From contig JAGAYH010000012.1 of the NCBI GenBank assembly GCA_017940565.1, positions 1 through 38,400 of the forward strand: DNA of 38,400 nucleotides. Reading direction: 5' to 3'. Shown here in pieces: positions 30,341 through 37,441 of the stretch (positions are counted from its first letter, which is position 1; each line of letters starts with the position of its first letter). The position numbers and the translations under genes were made by a program. The DNA is from Bacteroidaceae bacterium. GTDB lineage: Bacteria > Bacteroidota > Bacteroidia > Bacteroidales > Bacteroidaceae. The notes beneath the pieces were generated by a model that did not search any database, was not told the DNA's origin, and saw only the letters and a list, made by a program, of their open reading frames with translations.

Positions 30341-31090
30341 TTAAAAACGTAGCGTGTAGGGCAGGTTGAAGTGCCTGGCCCTCGGTTTCCAGAACTTGGC
30401 GCGGGCCTCAAGCACCAGACGTATGCACTCCTGCGGGTCGGCTCCCCGTGCCGCGGCATAGTCGCTGGCCAGCTGGACAAACCATTCGGGCTGTCCCCAC
30501 AGGCGGGCAAAGTTGGCGCAACCCTTCACGATGTCCACAAGACCGAACTCCATGCGGTTGATATCGACGATGGAGAAGTGCCACTCCCCGTCCACTTGGT
30601 CGAAGAGAATGTTGCCCGGCGAGTAGTCGCGGTGGTAGATGCCGGCCTCGTGGAGTCCTGCAGTGAAGCTGGCAAAGGCTTTCACGATGTCGCGGCAGTC
30701 GTCAACGGAAGCATCGCCGAACTCATAGAAGCGGCGGCCATAGGGGCACTGCTCGCTGATGAAGAACGAGTAATCCAGCAGTCCGCCATGGCGTTGCTCA
30801 ACGTAAGCCACCGGCGCCGGCGTTTCAAAACCGGCAGCCAGCACCCTTTCGGGATAGGTGAAGGCACGCAGGCCCTTGGGCTTTCTCAGAAACGTGTAGA
30901 CCACACGGTTCAGGAGCGACGGACGGTGGTAGCGCTTGACATTCCATTGTCCGCGGGAGGTGTCGAACGTCTTGATGGTGTTGCGGCCGTCGTGTACCGT
31001 GTTTCCACCGGAGTCGAAGCGGGCCACGACGGCTTCCACTTCGGCCTGGCAACTTTCGTATCCGCGGCCAAGTTTAATGGTTTGCTTCAT
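30341..31090 (-). CDS. Lipopolysaccharide kinase (WaaP/Kdo kinase-like) protein
   Basis: This is a protein of about 249 residues with a eukaryotic-type kinase fold of the Kdo/WaaP group, which phosphorylates LPS core sugars at the cytoplasmic side of the inner membrane. Key motifs are 'WNVKRYHRP' (ATP-binding Lys), 'FISEQCPYGRRFYEF', the catalytic loop 'AGIYHRDYSPGNILFD' (HRD with downstream Asn), and 'FSIVDINRMEFG' in place of DFG (D-I-N). The start at 31090 (MKQTIKLG) is chosen over the longer frame because the 36 extra residues lie inside the upstream acyltransferase. It overlaps that gene by 17 nt and is followed after 29 nt by the tricorn-like protease. Confidence 0.83.
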   Translation of the reverse strand: MKQTIKLGRGYESCQAEVEAVVARFDSGGNTVHDGRNTIKTFDTSRGQWNVKRYHRPSLLNRVVYTFLRKPKGLRAFTYPERVLAAGFETPAPVAYVEQRHGGLLDYSFFISEQCPYGRRFYEFGDASVDDCRDIVKAFASFTAGLHEAGIYHRDYSPGNILFDQVDGEWHFSIVDINRMEFGLVDIVKGCANFARLWGQPEWFVQLASDYAAARGADPQECIRLVLEARAKFWKPRARHFNLPYTLRF

Positions 31091-32006
31091 GGTGCACTTC
31101 CTGTATGTTTTGTTCGCGTTCTTCATCGGTGCGCTGGCGTTTCCACCGGTTGTGGGTCCACAGCCAGAACTGGGGCACCTCTCTGATGCTCTGTTCAAGC
31201 AGCCGCATGTAGTCTATGGTCAGTTCGTTTTCTTTGTAATCTGCCACGTTGTCCGTCATGCGGCGCATGTGGCAGCGGTAGTAGCCGCGGCGCGGGTGGC
31301 TCATGTCGGCGTAGTAGATGGCGGCGTTTACCTTTTTGGCAATGCGCTCCGTTCCGGTGAAGACGGGCGTGTCCTGGTTGAGGAAGTTCATCCACAGGTG
31401 TATGTTCTGCCACTTGGGGCCTTGGTCGGAGATGAAGCCGATGATGGCTTTCTGTCCCGACTGGCGGTAGCGCATGATGGCGCGCAGAGAGTCTTTCTTG
31501 TTGATGTTGTCACCGCCGTAACGTCCCCGGATGGTGAGGAACAGGCGGTCGAAAGCCTCGCTCTCCAGAGCGCTGTATAGCTGGGCGCACTTCACGCCGG
31601 GAGGCGACCACCACTGGAGCGAAGCCACGTATTCCCAGTTGCAGTAGTGGCCCAGATAGATGAACACGAAGTCGTGGGTTTCAAACGACCGGGCCATGTC
31701 GTCCATGCCCTCGAACACCATGCGGCGCATGACATTCTCTTTCTTCATCGTCAGCAACTTCACGTTTTCCACCATGTAGTCGCAGAAGAAGCGGTAGAAT
31801 TTCCGTTCGATGCGTTTGCGCTCCAGCCACGACTTTTCGGGGAAGGCGTTGCACAGGTTTTTCTCCACCACTTTCTTGCGGTAGCGCGCGATGTGATAGA
31901 TAATGACGAACATCAGGTCGGACAACCGGTAGTGCACCCACATGGGCAACAGTGAAAGCAGGTAAACCGCCCCGTAGAATATATAATAGGTCAATTGCTT
32001 CATCAT
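31074..32006 (-). CDS. Lipid A biosynthesis acyltransferase (LpxL/HtrB family)
   Basis: This 310-residue inner-membrane enzyme adds a secondary acyl chain to lipid A precursors. An N-terminal hydrophobic anchor covers about 6-22 ('YYIFYGAVYLLSLLPMWVHY'). The catalytic HX4E motif is visible as 'YLGHYCNWEYVASL', followed by the second family block 'GFISDQGPKWQN' and a later 'FTGTERIAKKVNAAIYYADM'. The C-terminus has 'PQFWLWTHNRWKRQR', a strong ending signature of the family. In Bacteroidetes most genomes carry one such gene, which fits. It follows the GT9 gene by 9 nt, and the last 17 nt overlap the kinase gene. Confidence 0.92.
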   Translation of the reverse strand: MMKQLTYYIFYGAVYLLSLLPMWVHYRLSDLMFVIIYHIARYRKKVVEKNLCNAFPEKSWLERKRIERKFYRFFCDYMVENVKLLTMKKENVMRRMVFEGMDDMARSFETHDFVFIYLGHYCNWEYVASLQWWSPPGVKCAQLYSALESEAFDRLFLTIRGRYGGDNINKKDSLRAIMRYRQSGQKAIIGFISDQGPKWQNIHLWMNFLNQDTPVFTGTERIAKKVNAAIYYADMSHPRRGYYRCHMRRMTDNVADYKENELTIDYMRLLEQSIREVPQFWLWTHNRWKRQRTDEEREQNIQEVHHEANH

Positions 32007-32015
32007 TCACAACTT

Positions 32016-33071
32016 TCAGTTTTTCCCTGCCACTTTCTCCACGGCTTGGACCACGCTTTGGGGAGTGATGCCGCGGAGGCAGGCATAGGGCTCTTTGTTT
32101 TTACATGCCTTGTTGCCGAACACGGAGCATGGCCGGCACGTCAGGTCCAGTTGCAGGTTTTGGCTCCTCGGCCGCTGTAGGGCGGCGAAGCCGGCATAGG
32201 GGTGGGTGGCTCCCCACAGGGTCACGGTGCGCGTTCCCACCAGTGAGGCCAGATGCATGTTGGCCGAGTCCATGCAGACCATGGCGTCGAGCTGGCTCAT
32301 CACGGCCAATTCCTCGCGCATGGTGTATCGGCCCACCAGCGAGGTGACGTGTTCGCAGCCCGTTTCGGCGTTGATTTCGCGGGCGCAGGCTTCGCACCAT
32401 GCCTTTTCCTGCTCGCCGGCACCGAAGAGGAATACTGAGCGGTCGCCGTCGGCTTTGGATGTGTCGTTTCCCTTGACCAGCAGGCGGATGACTTCTTTCA
32501 TCTGTTCCAAGGGGTAGATTTTGCCCTCGTGCTGGGCAAAGGGCGCGATACCTATCCAGCATGCTTCGCTCTTGGGAGGAAGCAGGGAGAAGCCTGCCGG
32601 TTTGAGCGGCTGCAGGTCCACTTCAAAGGGATAGCCCAGACGGGCAAACACGTCGGCATAGCGCTGCACCGAAGTGCGCAGCGGTTTCAGGTCGCGGTGC
32701 TTTGCGCTCGTCAGGCGGTGTTTCTCCTTATGGCCTTTCCTGATATGGTCGCTGGGCCGCCCGCCTGCTCTCAAACGCAGGCGCAGCAACATGGTGCGGA
32801 GCACGTCGTGCAGGTCGGCCACGGCGTCGTAGCCTTCGGCTTCCAACTCGCGGTAGAGCCGCATCAGACCGTTCAAACCCTTGTAGTTGTTGACATTGAC
32901 AGCGCGGAAATGTACGTTCTCAGGCATGCCCTCAAAGAGCGGGGCGGCCATAGGGCGGCTCACCAGCGTCACCTCATGCTGAGGATATGCCAGCGCAAAC
33001 GAACGCACCACGGGCACCGTCATGGCGACGTCGCCCAGGGCCGAAAACCGCATTGCCAACACGTGTGCCAT
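32016..33071 (-). CDS. Glycosyltransferase family 9 (heptosyltransferase-like)
   Basis: This 351-residue enzyme of the GT-B, GT9 family adds a sugar, classically heptose, to the LPS inner core. The N-terminus 'MRFSALGDVAMTVPVVRSFA' is the typical GT9 start. The C-terminal domain has 'IGIAPFAQHEGKIYP', 'VCMDSANMHLASLVGTRTVT' and 'LWGATHPYAGFAAL', the nucleotide-sugar-binding region. The Cys-rich ending 'CRPCSVFGNKACKNKEPYAC' is a common feature of Bacteroidetes members. It has a well-formed promoter and heads the operon GT9, acyltransferase, kinase, tricorn-like protease, EEP hydrolase. The exact donor sugar is not known. Confidence 0.88.
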   Translation of the reverse strand: MAHVLAMRFSALGDVAMTVPVVRSFALAYPQHEVTLVSRPMAAPLFEGMPENVHFRAVNVNNYKGLNGLMRLYRELEAEGYDAVADLHDVLRTMLLRLRLRAGGRPSDHIRKGHKEKHRLTSAKHRDLKPLRTSVQRYADVFARLGYPFEVDLQPLKPAGFSLLPPKSEACWIGIAPFAQHEGKIYPLEQMKEVIRLLVKGNDTSKADGDRSVFLFGAGEQEKAWCEACAREINAETGCEHVTSLVGRYTMREELAVMSQLDAMVCMDSANMHLASLVGTRTVTLWGATHPYAGFAALQRPRSQNLQLDLTCRPCSVFGNKACKNKEPYACLRGITPQSVVQAVEKVAGKN

Positions 33072-33096
33072 ACGTGAGATTCTTTATATTAAGTCG

Positions 33097-33126
33097 CAAA
33101 GATACAAATAAACGTGCGAAAAGCAA
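33097..33126 (-). promoter_or_regulatory. Promoter of the envelope operon (GT9 first)
   Basis: The minus strand reads TATCTTTG (33104 to 33097), with TTG (33126 to 33124) 19 nt upstream. The ATG follows 25 nt downstream. Confidence 0.7.
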
Positions 33127-33243
33127 AAAACCGCAACAAGTTTTCGCATCCCCCGGTCACATGAAGCGCAAAAAACGCCGTGCGGTCACCCGTCGTATTC
33201 CTAATCTGTGTGTCGCCATTGCAAAGACACCGTTCCCCGTGAC

Positions 33244-33327
33244 GAAGCGGGACTTCTGACTTCCGAGACGCCGTTTGTGATTTTTGAAGTCCGACTTCTG
33301 ATGTTTGAAACGCCGTTTCGTCTCCGC
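33244..33327. repeat. 21-bp repeat array, locus 8 (4 units)
   Basis: Units begin at 33244, 33265, 33286 and 33307. Cores are GAAGCGGGACTT, GAGACGCCGTTT, GAAGTCCGACTT and GAAACGCCGTTT, with 9-nt spacers such as CTGATGTTT and GTGATTTTT. No adjacent units are inverted copies, so there is no long palindrome. It lies in the 393-nt gap between the divergent GT9 and nrfH promoters; I see no other gene in that gap. Confidence 0.85.
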
Positions 33328-33413
33328 CACCGCCATTTTGTCTACCGGCATAGCGCTGTTTTGCCAGAAAAGAAAGGAAATCCCCAATTTTAGGGAGAAA
33401 TCTTGCCAAAAAA

Positions 33414-33444
33414 TTTGGATTGAAAGAAAAATTTCATACCTTTG
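33414..33444 (+). promoter_or_regulatory. Promoter of the nrf operon
   Basis: TACCTTTG (33437-33444) matches TAnnTTTG, and TTTG (33414-33417) is 19 nt upstream, a full -33/-7 pair. The nrfH ATG is 20 nt downstream. Confidence 0.75.
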
Positions 33445-33464
33445 CAAGGAAAACGTGTTAACTC

Positions 33465-34067
33465 ATGTGGTCTGACAAACTGAAATCGCTTAAGGATAAG
33501 TTCACTTACCGCCAAAAGGTCGTGCTGGCCGTTGGCGCGGGAGTGCTTGTGGGCTTGGCCGGGCTGTTCATGTACCTGCTGCGGGCGCACACCTACGTGG
33601 CCGACGACCCGTCGGCTTGTGTGAACTGCCACATCATGACGCCTTACTACGCCACGTGGAGCCACTCCTCCCACGGCCGCGACGCCACGTGCAACGACTG
33701 CCACGTGCCTCACGGGAATCTGGTCAAGAAATATGCCTTCAAAGGCATGGACGGCATGAAACACGTGGCCTACTTCGTGACCCACTCCGAGCGGCAGGCC
33801 ATCATGGCCGAGGACGCGTCGGCCGAAGTGATCATGGACAACTGCATCCGGTGCCACACCCAGCTCAACCAGGAATTTGTCAAGACCGGACGCATCGACT
33901 ATATGCAGGCAAAGAAAGGCGAGGGCAAAGCCTGCTGGGACTGCCACCGCCAGGTGCCCCACGGCGGCATGAATTCACTGATGTCCACACCCGGCGCCGA
34001 AAGCCAGGTGCCCCTGCCACCGAGCCCCGTGCCCGAATGGCTGCAGAAACTGATGAAACAATCGTAA
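33465..34067 (+). CDS. nrfH: Cytochrome c nitrite reductase small subunit (quinol oxidase, membrane anchor)
   Basis: NrfH takes electrons from menaquinol in the inner membrane and passes them to NrfA for reduction of nitrite to ammonia. It has 200 residues, with one membrane helix at about 19-41 ('VVLAVGAGVLVGLAGLFMYL') and the rest periplasmic. Four haem-binding CxxCH motifs are present: 'CVNCH' (from Cys52), 'CNDCH', 'CIRCH' and 'CWDCH'. This is the normal NrfH/NapC count. A proline-rich tail ends the protein. It is followed after 18 nt by nrfA. Its complete TAnnTTTG promoter shows that it heads the operon nrfH, nrfA, resB-like, ccsA-like. Confidence 0.95.
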   Translation: MWSDKLKSLKDKFTYRQKVVLAVGAGVLVGLAGLFMYLLRAHTYVADDPSACVNCHIMTPYYATWSHSSHGRDATCNDCHVPHGNLVKKYAFKGMDGMKHVAYFVTHSERQAIMAEDASAEVIMDNCIRCHTQLNQEFVKTGRIDYMQAKKGEGKACWDCHRQVPHGGMNSLMSTPGAESQVPLPPSPVPEWLQKLMKQS

Positions 34068-34085
34068 AATCAAAAAAACAAAGAT

Positions 34086-35597
34086 ATGGCAAAGCAATTG
34101 AAGAAATGGCAAGGCTGGGCACTCTTCGGAGGCTCCATGCTGGCCGTGTTCCTGCTGGGACTGCTCGTTTCGTCGCTCATGGAGCGCCGTTCCGAAGTGG
34201 CCAGCGTGTTCAACAACCGTCGCACCCCGTTCACCGACTCCATCGTGGCCCAAAACGAAAAGTTCAAGGCCGACTATCCCCGCGAATACGAAACATGGGC
34301 CATGACCGAAGACACCACCTTCCGCTCCATGTACAACGGCTCGCAGGAGACCGACGAATTGGCCGACCGCCCCGAAATGGTCATCCTCTGGGCCGGCTAC
34401 GCGTTCTCACGCCACTACAACACGCCGCGTGGCCACAAACACTGCCTTGAGGACTTGCGCAAAATCCTGCGCACCGGCAATCCGGGCATCGACGGCGACG
34501 AGGACATGCAGCCCGCCACCTGCTGGACATGCAAGGGTCCCGACGTGCCACGCATGATGCGCGAACTGGGACTGAAGGAATACTATGCCGGCAAGTGGAG
34601 CCACCTCGGCAGTGAGATTATGAACACCGTCGGATGCTCCGACTGCCACGACGCACGCACCATGGACCTGCGTCCCGCCCGGCCCGCCCTATACGAAGCC
34701 TGGGCACGCGCCGGCAAGGACGTCAAAAAGGCCAGCCATCAGGAGATGCGCTCGCTGGTATGTGCCCAGTGCCACACGGAATACTACTTCATCAAAAAGG
34801 ACGACCCCAAGAACCCCGGCATGGACAACTACCTGATGTTCCCGCAGGACAAAGGGCTCACTTGTGAGGCGGCTGAGGAATACTATGACAGCATCGGATT
34901 CTACGACTACATCCATCCGCTTTCCAAGACACCCATCCTGAAAGCCCAGCATCCGGGTTACGAAATGGCACTCCAGGGTATTCACGGACAACGCGGCGTA
35001 TCGTGTGCCGACTGTCACATGCCTTACAAGCAGGACGGCGGTGTGAAGTTCACCGACCATCGTATCACTTCACCGTTGGCCAATATCGACCGCACGTGTC
35101 AGACCTGCCACCGACAAGATGCCGAGGTCTTAAAGCAGAACGTCTATGACCGCCAGCGCATGACCCGTGAGTCACGCACTAAATTGGAGAAACAGCTGGC
35201 TGCTGCCCACATCGAAGCCAAGTTCGCCTGGGAGAAAGGGGCCACGGAGGCCGAAATGAAGCCCGTCCTGCAGCTCATCCGCAGCAGCCAGTGGCGCTGG
35301 GACTATGCCTTTGCTTCCCACGGCGCTTCGTTCCATGCCCCGCAGGAAGTGCAGCGTCTTTTCAGCGATGGACTGGTGCAAGCCCAGGAGGCCCGCCTGC
35401 AAATCTCGAAAGTGTTGGCCAAACACGGTTTCATAGGCGATGTTCCCATGCCCGACATCTCTACCAAGGCGAAGGCCCAGGCTTACATCGGACTGGATAT
35501 GCCTAAGCTGAAAGAGAAGAAGGCTCGTTTCCTTGACGAAGTCGTACCCAAATGGGTGGACGAGGCCAAAAAGAGCGGCAAGCTCATTGAAATCTAA
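34086..35597 (+). CDS. nrfA: Ammonia-forming cytochrome c nitrite reductase, catalytic subunit
   Basis: NrfA reduces nitrite to ammonium with six electrons in the periplasm, using pentahaem c. It has 503 residues. The N-terminal helix (about 11-32, 'ALFGGSMLAVFLLGLLVSSL') is an uncleaved anchor or signal. The active-site haem is bound by the special 'CWTCK' motif (Cys146 to Lys150), the hallmark of NrfA. The other four haems use CSDCH (184), CAQCH (226), CADCH (307) and CQTCH (338). The segment 'HPGYEMALQGIHGQRGVSC' supplies distal ligands. Its TAA overlaps the next ATG by one base. All expected motifs are intact. Confidence 0.97.
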   Translation: MAKQLKKWQGWALFGGSMLAVFLLGLLVSSLMERRSEVASVFNNRRTPFTDSIVAQNEKFKADYPREYETWAMTEDTTFRSMYNGSQETDELADRPEMVILWAGYAFSRHYNTPRGHKHCLEDLRKILRTGNPGIDGDEDMQPATCWTCKGPDVPRMMRELGLKEYYAGKWSHLGSEIMNTVGCSDCHDARTMDLRPARPALYEAWARAGKDVKKASHQEMRSLVCAQCHTEYYFIKKDDPKNPGMDNYLMFPQDKGLTCEAAEEYYDSIGFYDYIHPLSKTPILKAQHPGYEMALQGIHGQRGVSCADCHMPYKQDGGVKFTDHRITSPLANIDRTCQTCHRQDAEVLKQNVYDRQRMTRESRTKLEKQLAAAHIEAKFAWEKGATEAEMKPVLQLIRSSQWRWDYAFASHGASFHAPQEVQRLFSDGLVQAQEARLQISKVLAKHGFIGDVPMPDISTKAKAQAYIGLDMPKLKEKKARFLDEVVPKWVDEAKKSGKLIEI

Positions 35598-36475
35598 TGT
35601 GGGCCAAATCTTGGACACTTAAAGAAGGTTTCCTCGTTGGGGGAGGCCTCATCATAGCAGGACTGATGCTCGAACTGAGCGTCGGTCCTGTCCGTTGGGA
35701 CGCTTTCGTCTGGCCGGTCGGCGGTCTGGCGATGGCGTTTTTTGTGGTGTTGCTCGTTGTAGTCCATATGTTGCGCCGCCGGGTCTATGCCATCCGTTTC
35801 CTTTCCACCTATGCCGCCGCTGTGCCGGCCCTGACGTATGCCGTGGTGCTGACCATGGTGATGGGACTGACGCGGCAGACGGTGAACGGCACATGGGTGA
35901 ACAATATGCTCACCTTTTGGCCCTTTGTTCTCATCTATATCTACATGACCGTCATCGTGGGACTCGTTGTCCTGCGGCGTCTGTCCCATTGGCGCGGATG
36001 GCGGCGCGACGTGCCCTTCCTGCTCAACCACGTGGGCCTCTTCGTGGCCCTTGTCTGTGCCACGGTGGGCAATGCCGACATGCGGAGGCTCAAGATGATC
36101 ACGTCGGTGAATTCGCCCGAATGGCGTGCCTTCGACACCCGCCAACAGATGGTGGCGCTGCCCGTGGCCATTGAGCTCAAACGCTTCATTATGGAAGAGT
36201 ACGACGACGGTTCGCCCCGCCGTTTCGCTTCCGAAATCGACGTTTTCACCCGCTCGGGCAAGCACGTCCATGCCACGGTCGATGTCAACAAGCCTGTCAA
36301 GGTCGATGGGTGGAAAATCTACCAGTACGGCTACGACACCGCCATGGGCCGGATGAGCCAAATCAGCATTTTCGAACTGGTGCGCGACCCGTGGTTGCCG
36401 GCGGTCTACATCGGCATCTGGATGATGCTGCTCGGTGCCGTCAGTATGTTCATTTTAGCCCAACGCAAGCCATGA
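35597..36475 (+). CDS. ResB-like cytochrome c biogenesis protein
   Basis: This 292-residue membrane protein of the ResB/Ccs1 family acts in system II, delivering haem and keeping apocytochrome cysteines reduced at the periplasmic face. There are four hydrophobic helices in the N-terminal part (about 11-31, 40-60, 75-92 and 110-128) and one near the C-terminus ('WLPAVYIGIWMMLLGAVSMF'), with a periplasmic beta-rich region between ('KRFIMEEYDDGSPRRFASEI', 'VNKPVKVDGWKIYQYGYD'). It is shorter than many ResB proteins, as in other Bacteroidetes nrf clusters. It overlaps nrfA by 1 nt and the ccsA-like gene by 4 nt, so all four are tightly coupled. It should mature the NrfH and NrfA haems. Confidence 0.87.
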   Translation: MWAKSWTLKEGFLVGGGLIIAGLMLELSVGPVRWDAFVWPVGGLAMAFFVVLLVVVHMLRRRVYAIRFLSTYAAAVPALTYAVVLTMVMGLTRQTVNGTWVNNMLTFWPFVLIYIYMTVIVGLVVLRRLSHWRGWRRDVPFLLNHVGLFVALVCATVGNADMRRLKMITSVNSPEWRAFDTRQQMVALPVAIELKRFIMEEYDDGSPRRFASEIDVFTRSGKHVHATVDVNKPVKVDGWKIYQYGYDTAMGRMSQISIFELVRDPWLPAVYIGIWMMLLGAVSMFILAQRKP

Positions 36476-37260
36476 ACTGGACCCATTTCATCTACTTCGC
36501 CGTTCCCAGTGTCCTGTTGTGGGCGTGGGGAGCCTTCAGCGCCTGGCGTGGACGCAGATGGCAGGCCCTTGCCGCCACTTCGGCCGGGCTACTGGTGTTC
36601 TTCGCCTTCATCGTCTCGATGTGGGTCAGCCTGGAGCGCCCGCCGCTGCGCACCATGGGCGAAACGCGCCTCTGGTATTCGTTCTTCCTGCCTCTGGCCG
36701 GCCTCGTCATCTACGGACGTTGGCGTTACAAGTGGATACTCACGTTCTCCACACTACTGGCCCTCGTGTTCATCTGCGTCAACCTCTTCAAGCCCGAAAT
36801 CCATTCCAAGACGCTCATGCCCGCCCTGCAGAGCCCGTGGTTTGCCCCCCATGTCATTGTCTATATGTTCGCCTACGCCCTGCTGGGTGCCGCCGCCGTG
36901 ATGGCCGCCTACCTGCTGTTCTTCAAGAAGCGCGGCGTGGCGGCCGAGGAATACGCCATTTGCGACAACCTCGTCTATGTGGGGCTGGCCTTCATGACCG
37001 TGGGCATGCTCTTCGGCGCCCTGTGGGCCAAGGAAGCCTGGGGACACTACTGGTCGTGGGACCCCAAGGAAACGTGGGCCGCCACGACGTGGCTGGCATA
37101 CCTTGTTTATATCCACTACCGCCAGATGCCCGTCCACCGTCCCCGCACGGCGCTCGTCATCCTGCTCGTGGCCTTCGTCCTGTTGCAGGTGTGCTGGTGG
37201 GGCATCAACTATCTGCCCTCGGCACAGGCTTCGAGCGTGCATACATACAATATGGGATAA
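36472..37260 (+). CDS. CcsA/CcmC-like cytochrome c assembly protein
   Basis: This 262-residue polytopic membrane protein is the haem-handling partner of ResB in system II. Several hydrophobic helices are visible. The tryptophan-rich WWD signature is 'WGHYWSWDPKETWAATTW' near residue 190, which binds haem on the periplasmic side, and flanking conserved His residues lie in 'PWFAPHVIVYMF' and 'HYRQMP'. The start at 36472 (MNWTHFIYF) is used because the frame's earlier part lies in the resB-like gene, and ATGA links the two. The stop is followed after 21 nt by a palindromic repeat array that may end the operon. Confidence 0.92.
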   Translation: MNWTHFIYFAVPSVLLWAWGAFSAWRGRRWQALAATSAGLLVFFAFIVSMWVSLERPPLRTMGETRLWYSFFLPLAGLVIYGRWRYKWILTFSTLLALVFICVNLFKPEIHSKTLMPALQSPWFAPHVIVYMFAYALLGAAAVMAAYLLFFKKRGVAAEEYAICDNLVYVGLAFMTVGMLFGALWAKEAWGHYWSWDPKETWAATTWLAYLVYIHYRQMPVHRPRTALVILLVAFVLLQVCWWGINYLPSAQASSVHTYNMG

Positions 37261-37281
37261 AGCTGCCCGTACATTTGGAAA

Positions 37282-37388
37282 CAGAAACGGCGTCTCAAAA
37301 TTTCGAGACGCCGTTTCTGATGTTTGAAGTCCCACTTGTAACTTTTGAAGTCCGACTTTTTGAAAACTAACGGCGTTTTCGTGCGGCC
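37282..37388. repeat. 21-bp repeat array, locus 9 (4-5 units)
   Basis: Units begin at 37284, 37305, 37326, 37347 and, degenerate, 37368. Cores are GAAACGGCGTCT, GAGACGCCGTTT, GAAGTCCCACTT and GAAGTCCGACTT. Units 1 and 2 form a perfect 15-bp inverted repeat (37282-37296 with 37305-37319). Units 1 to 3 are nearly the same as those of locus 3, 17.8 kb away. It lies between two tandem genes. Confidence 0.86.
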
Positions 37389-37405
37389 GAATGGGGAATT
37401 CTGTG

Positions 37406-37413
37406 TACTTTTG
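37406..37413 (+). promoter_or_regulatory. Promoter -7 box of the OPT transporter gene
   Basis: TACTTTTG matches TAnnTTTG, 28 nt before the ATG. It lies 18 nt after the last repeat unit, whose end would occupy the -33 position; no clear TTG is present there. Confidence 0.6.
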
Positions 37414-37441
37414 CACCTATAAAGACTCAAAATGATTGTTT

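Noticed and set aside
33161..33259. Small basic frame (MKRKKRRAVT...) of 32 codons between the GT9 and nrfH genes
   Set aside because: No promoter or ribosome site is visible, and it ends inside repeat locus 8. The composition is typical of random frames in this gap.
13813..37388. CRISPR array interpretation of the 21-bp repeats
   Set aside because: Units are contiguous without unique spacers, cores vary within an array, there are many short loci instead of one, and no cas genes are present.
13813..37388. Insertion sequence or MITE interpretation of the repeats
   Set aside because: No terminal inverted repeats with target-site duplication and no transposase gene are seen. The internal 21-nt phase is better explained by unit amplification, although mobility of units cannot be excluded.
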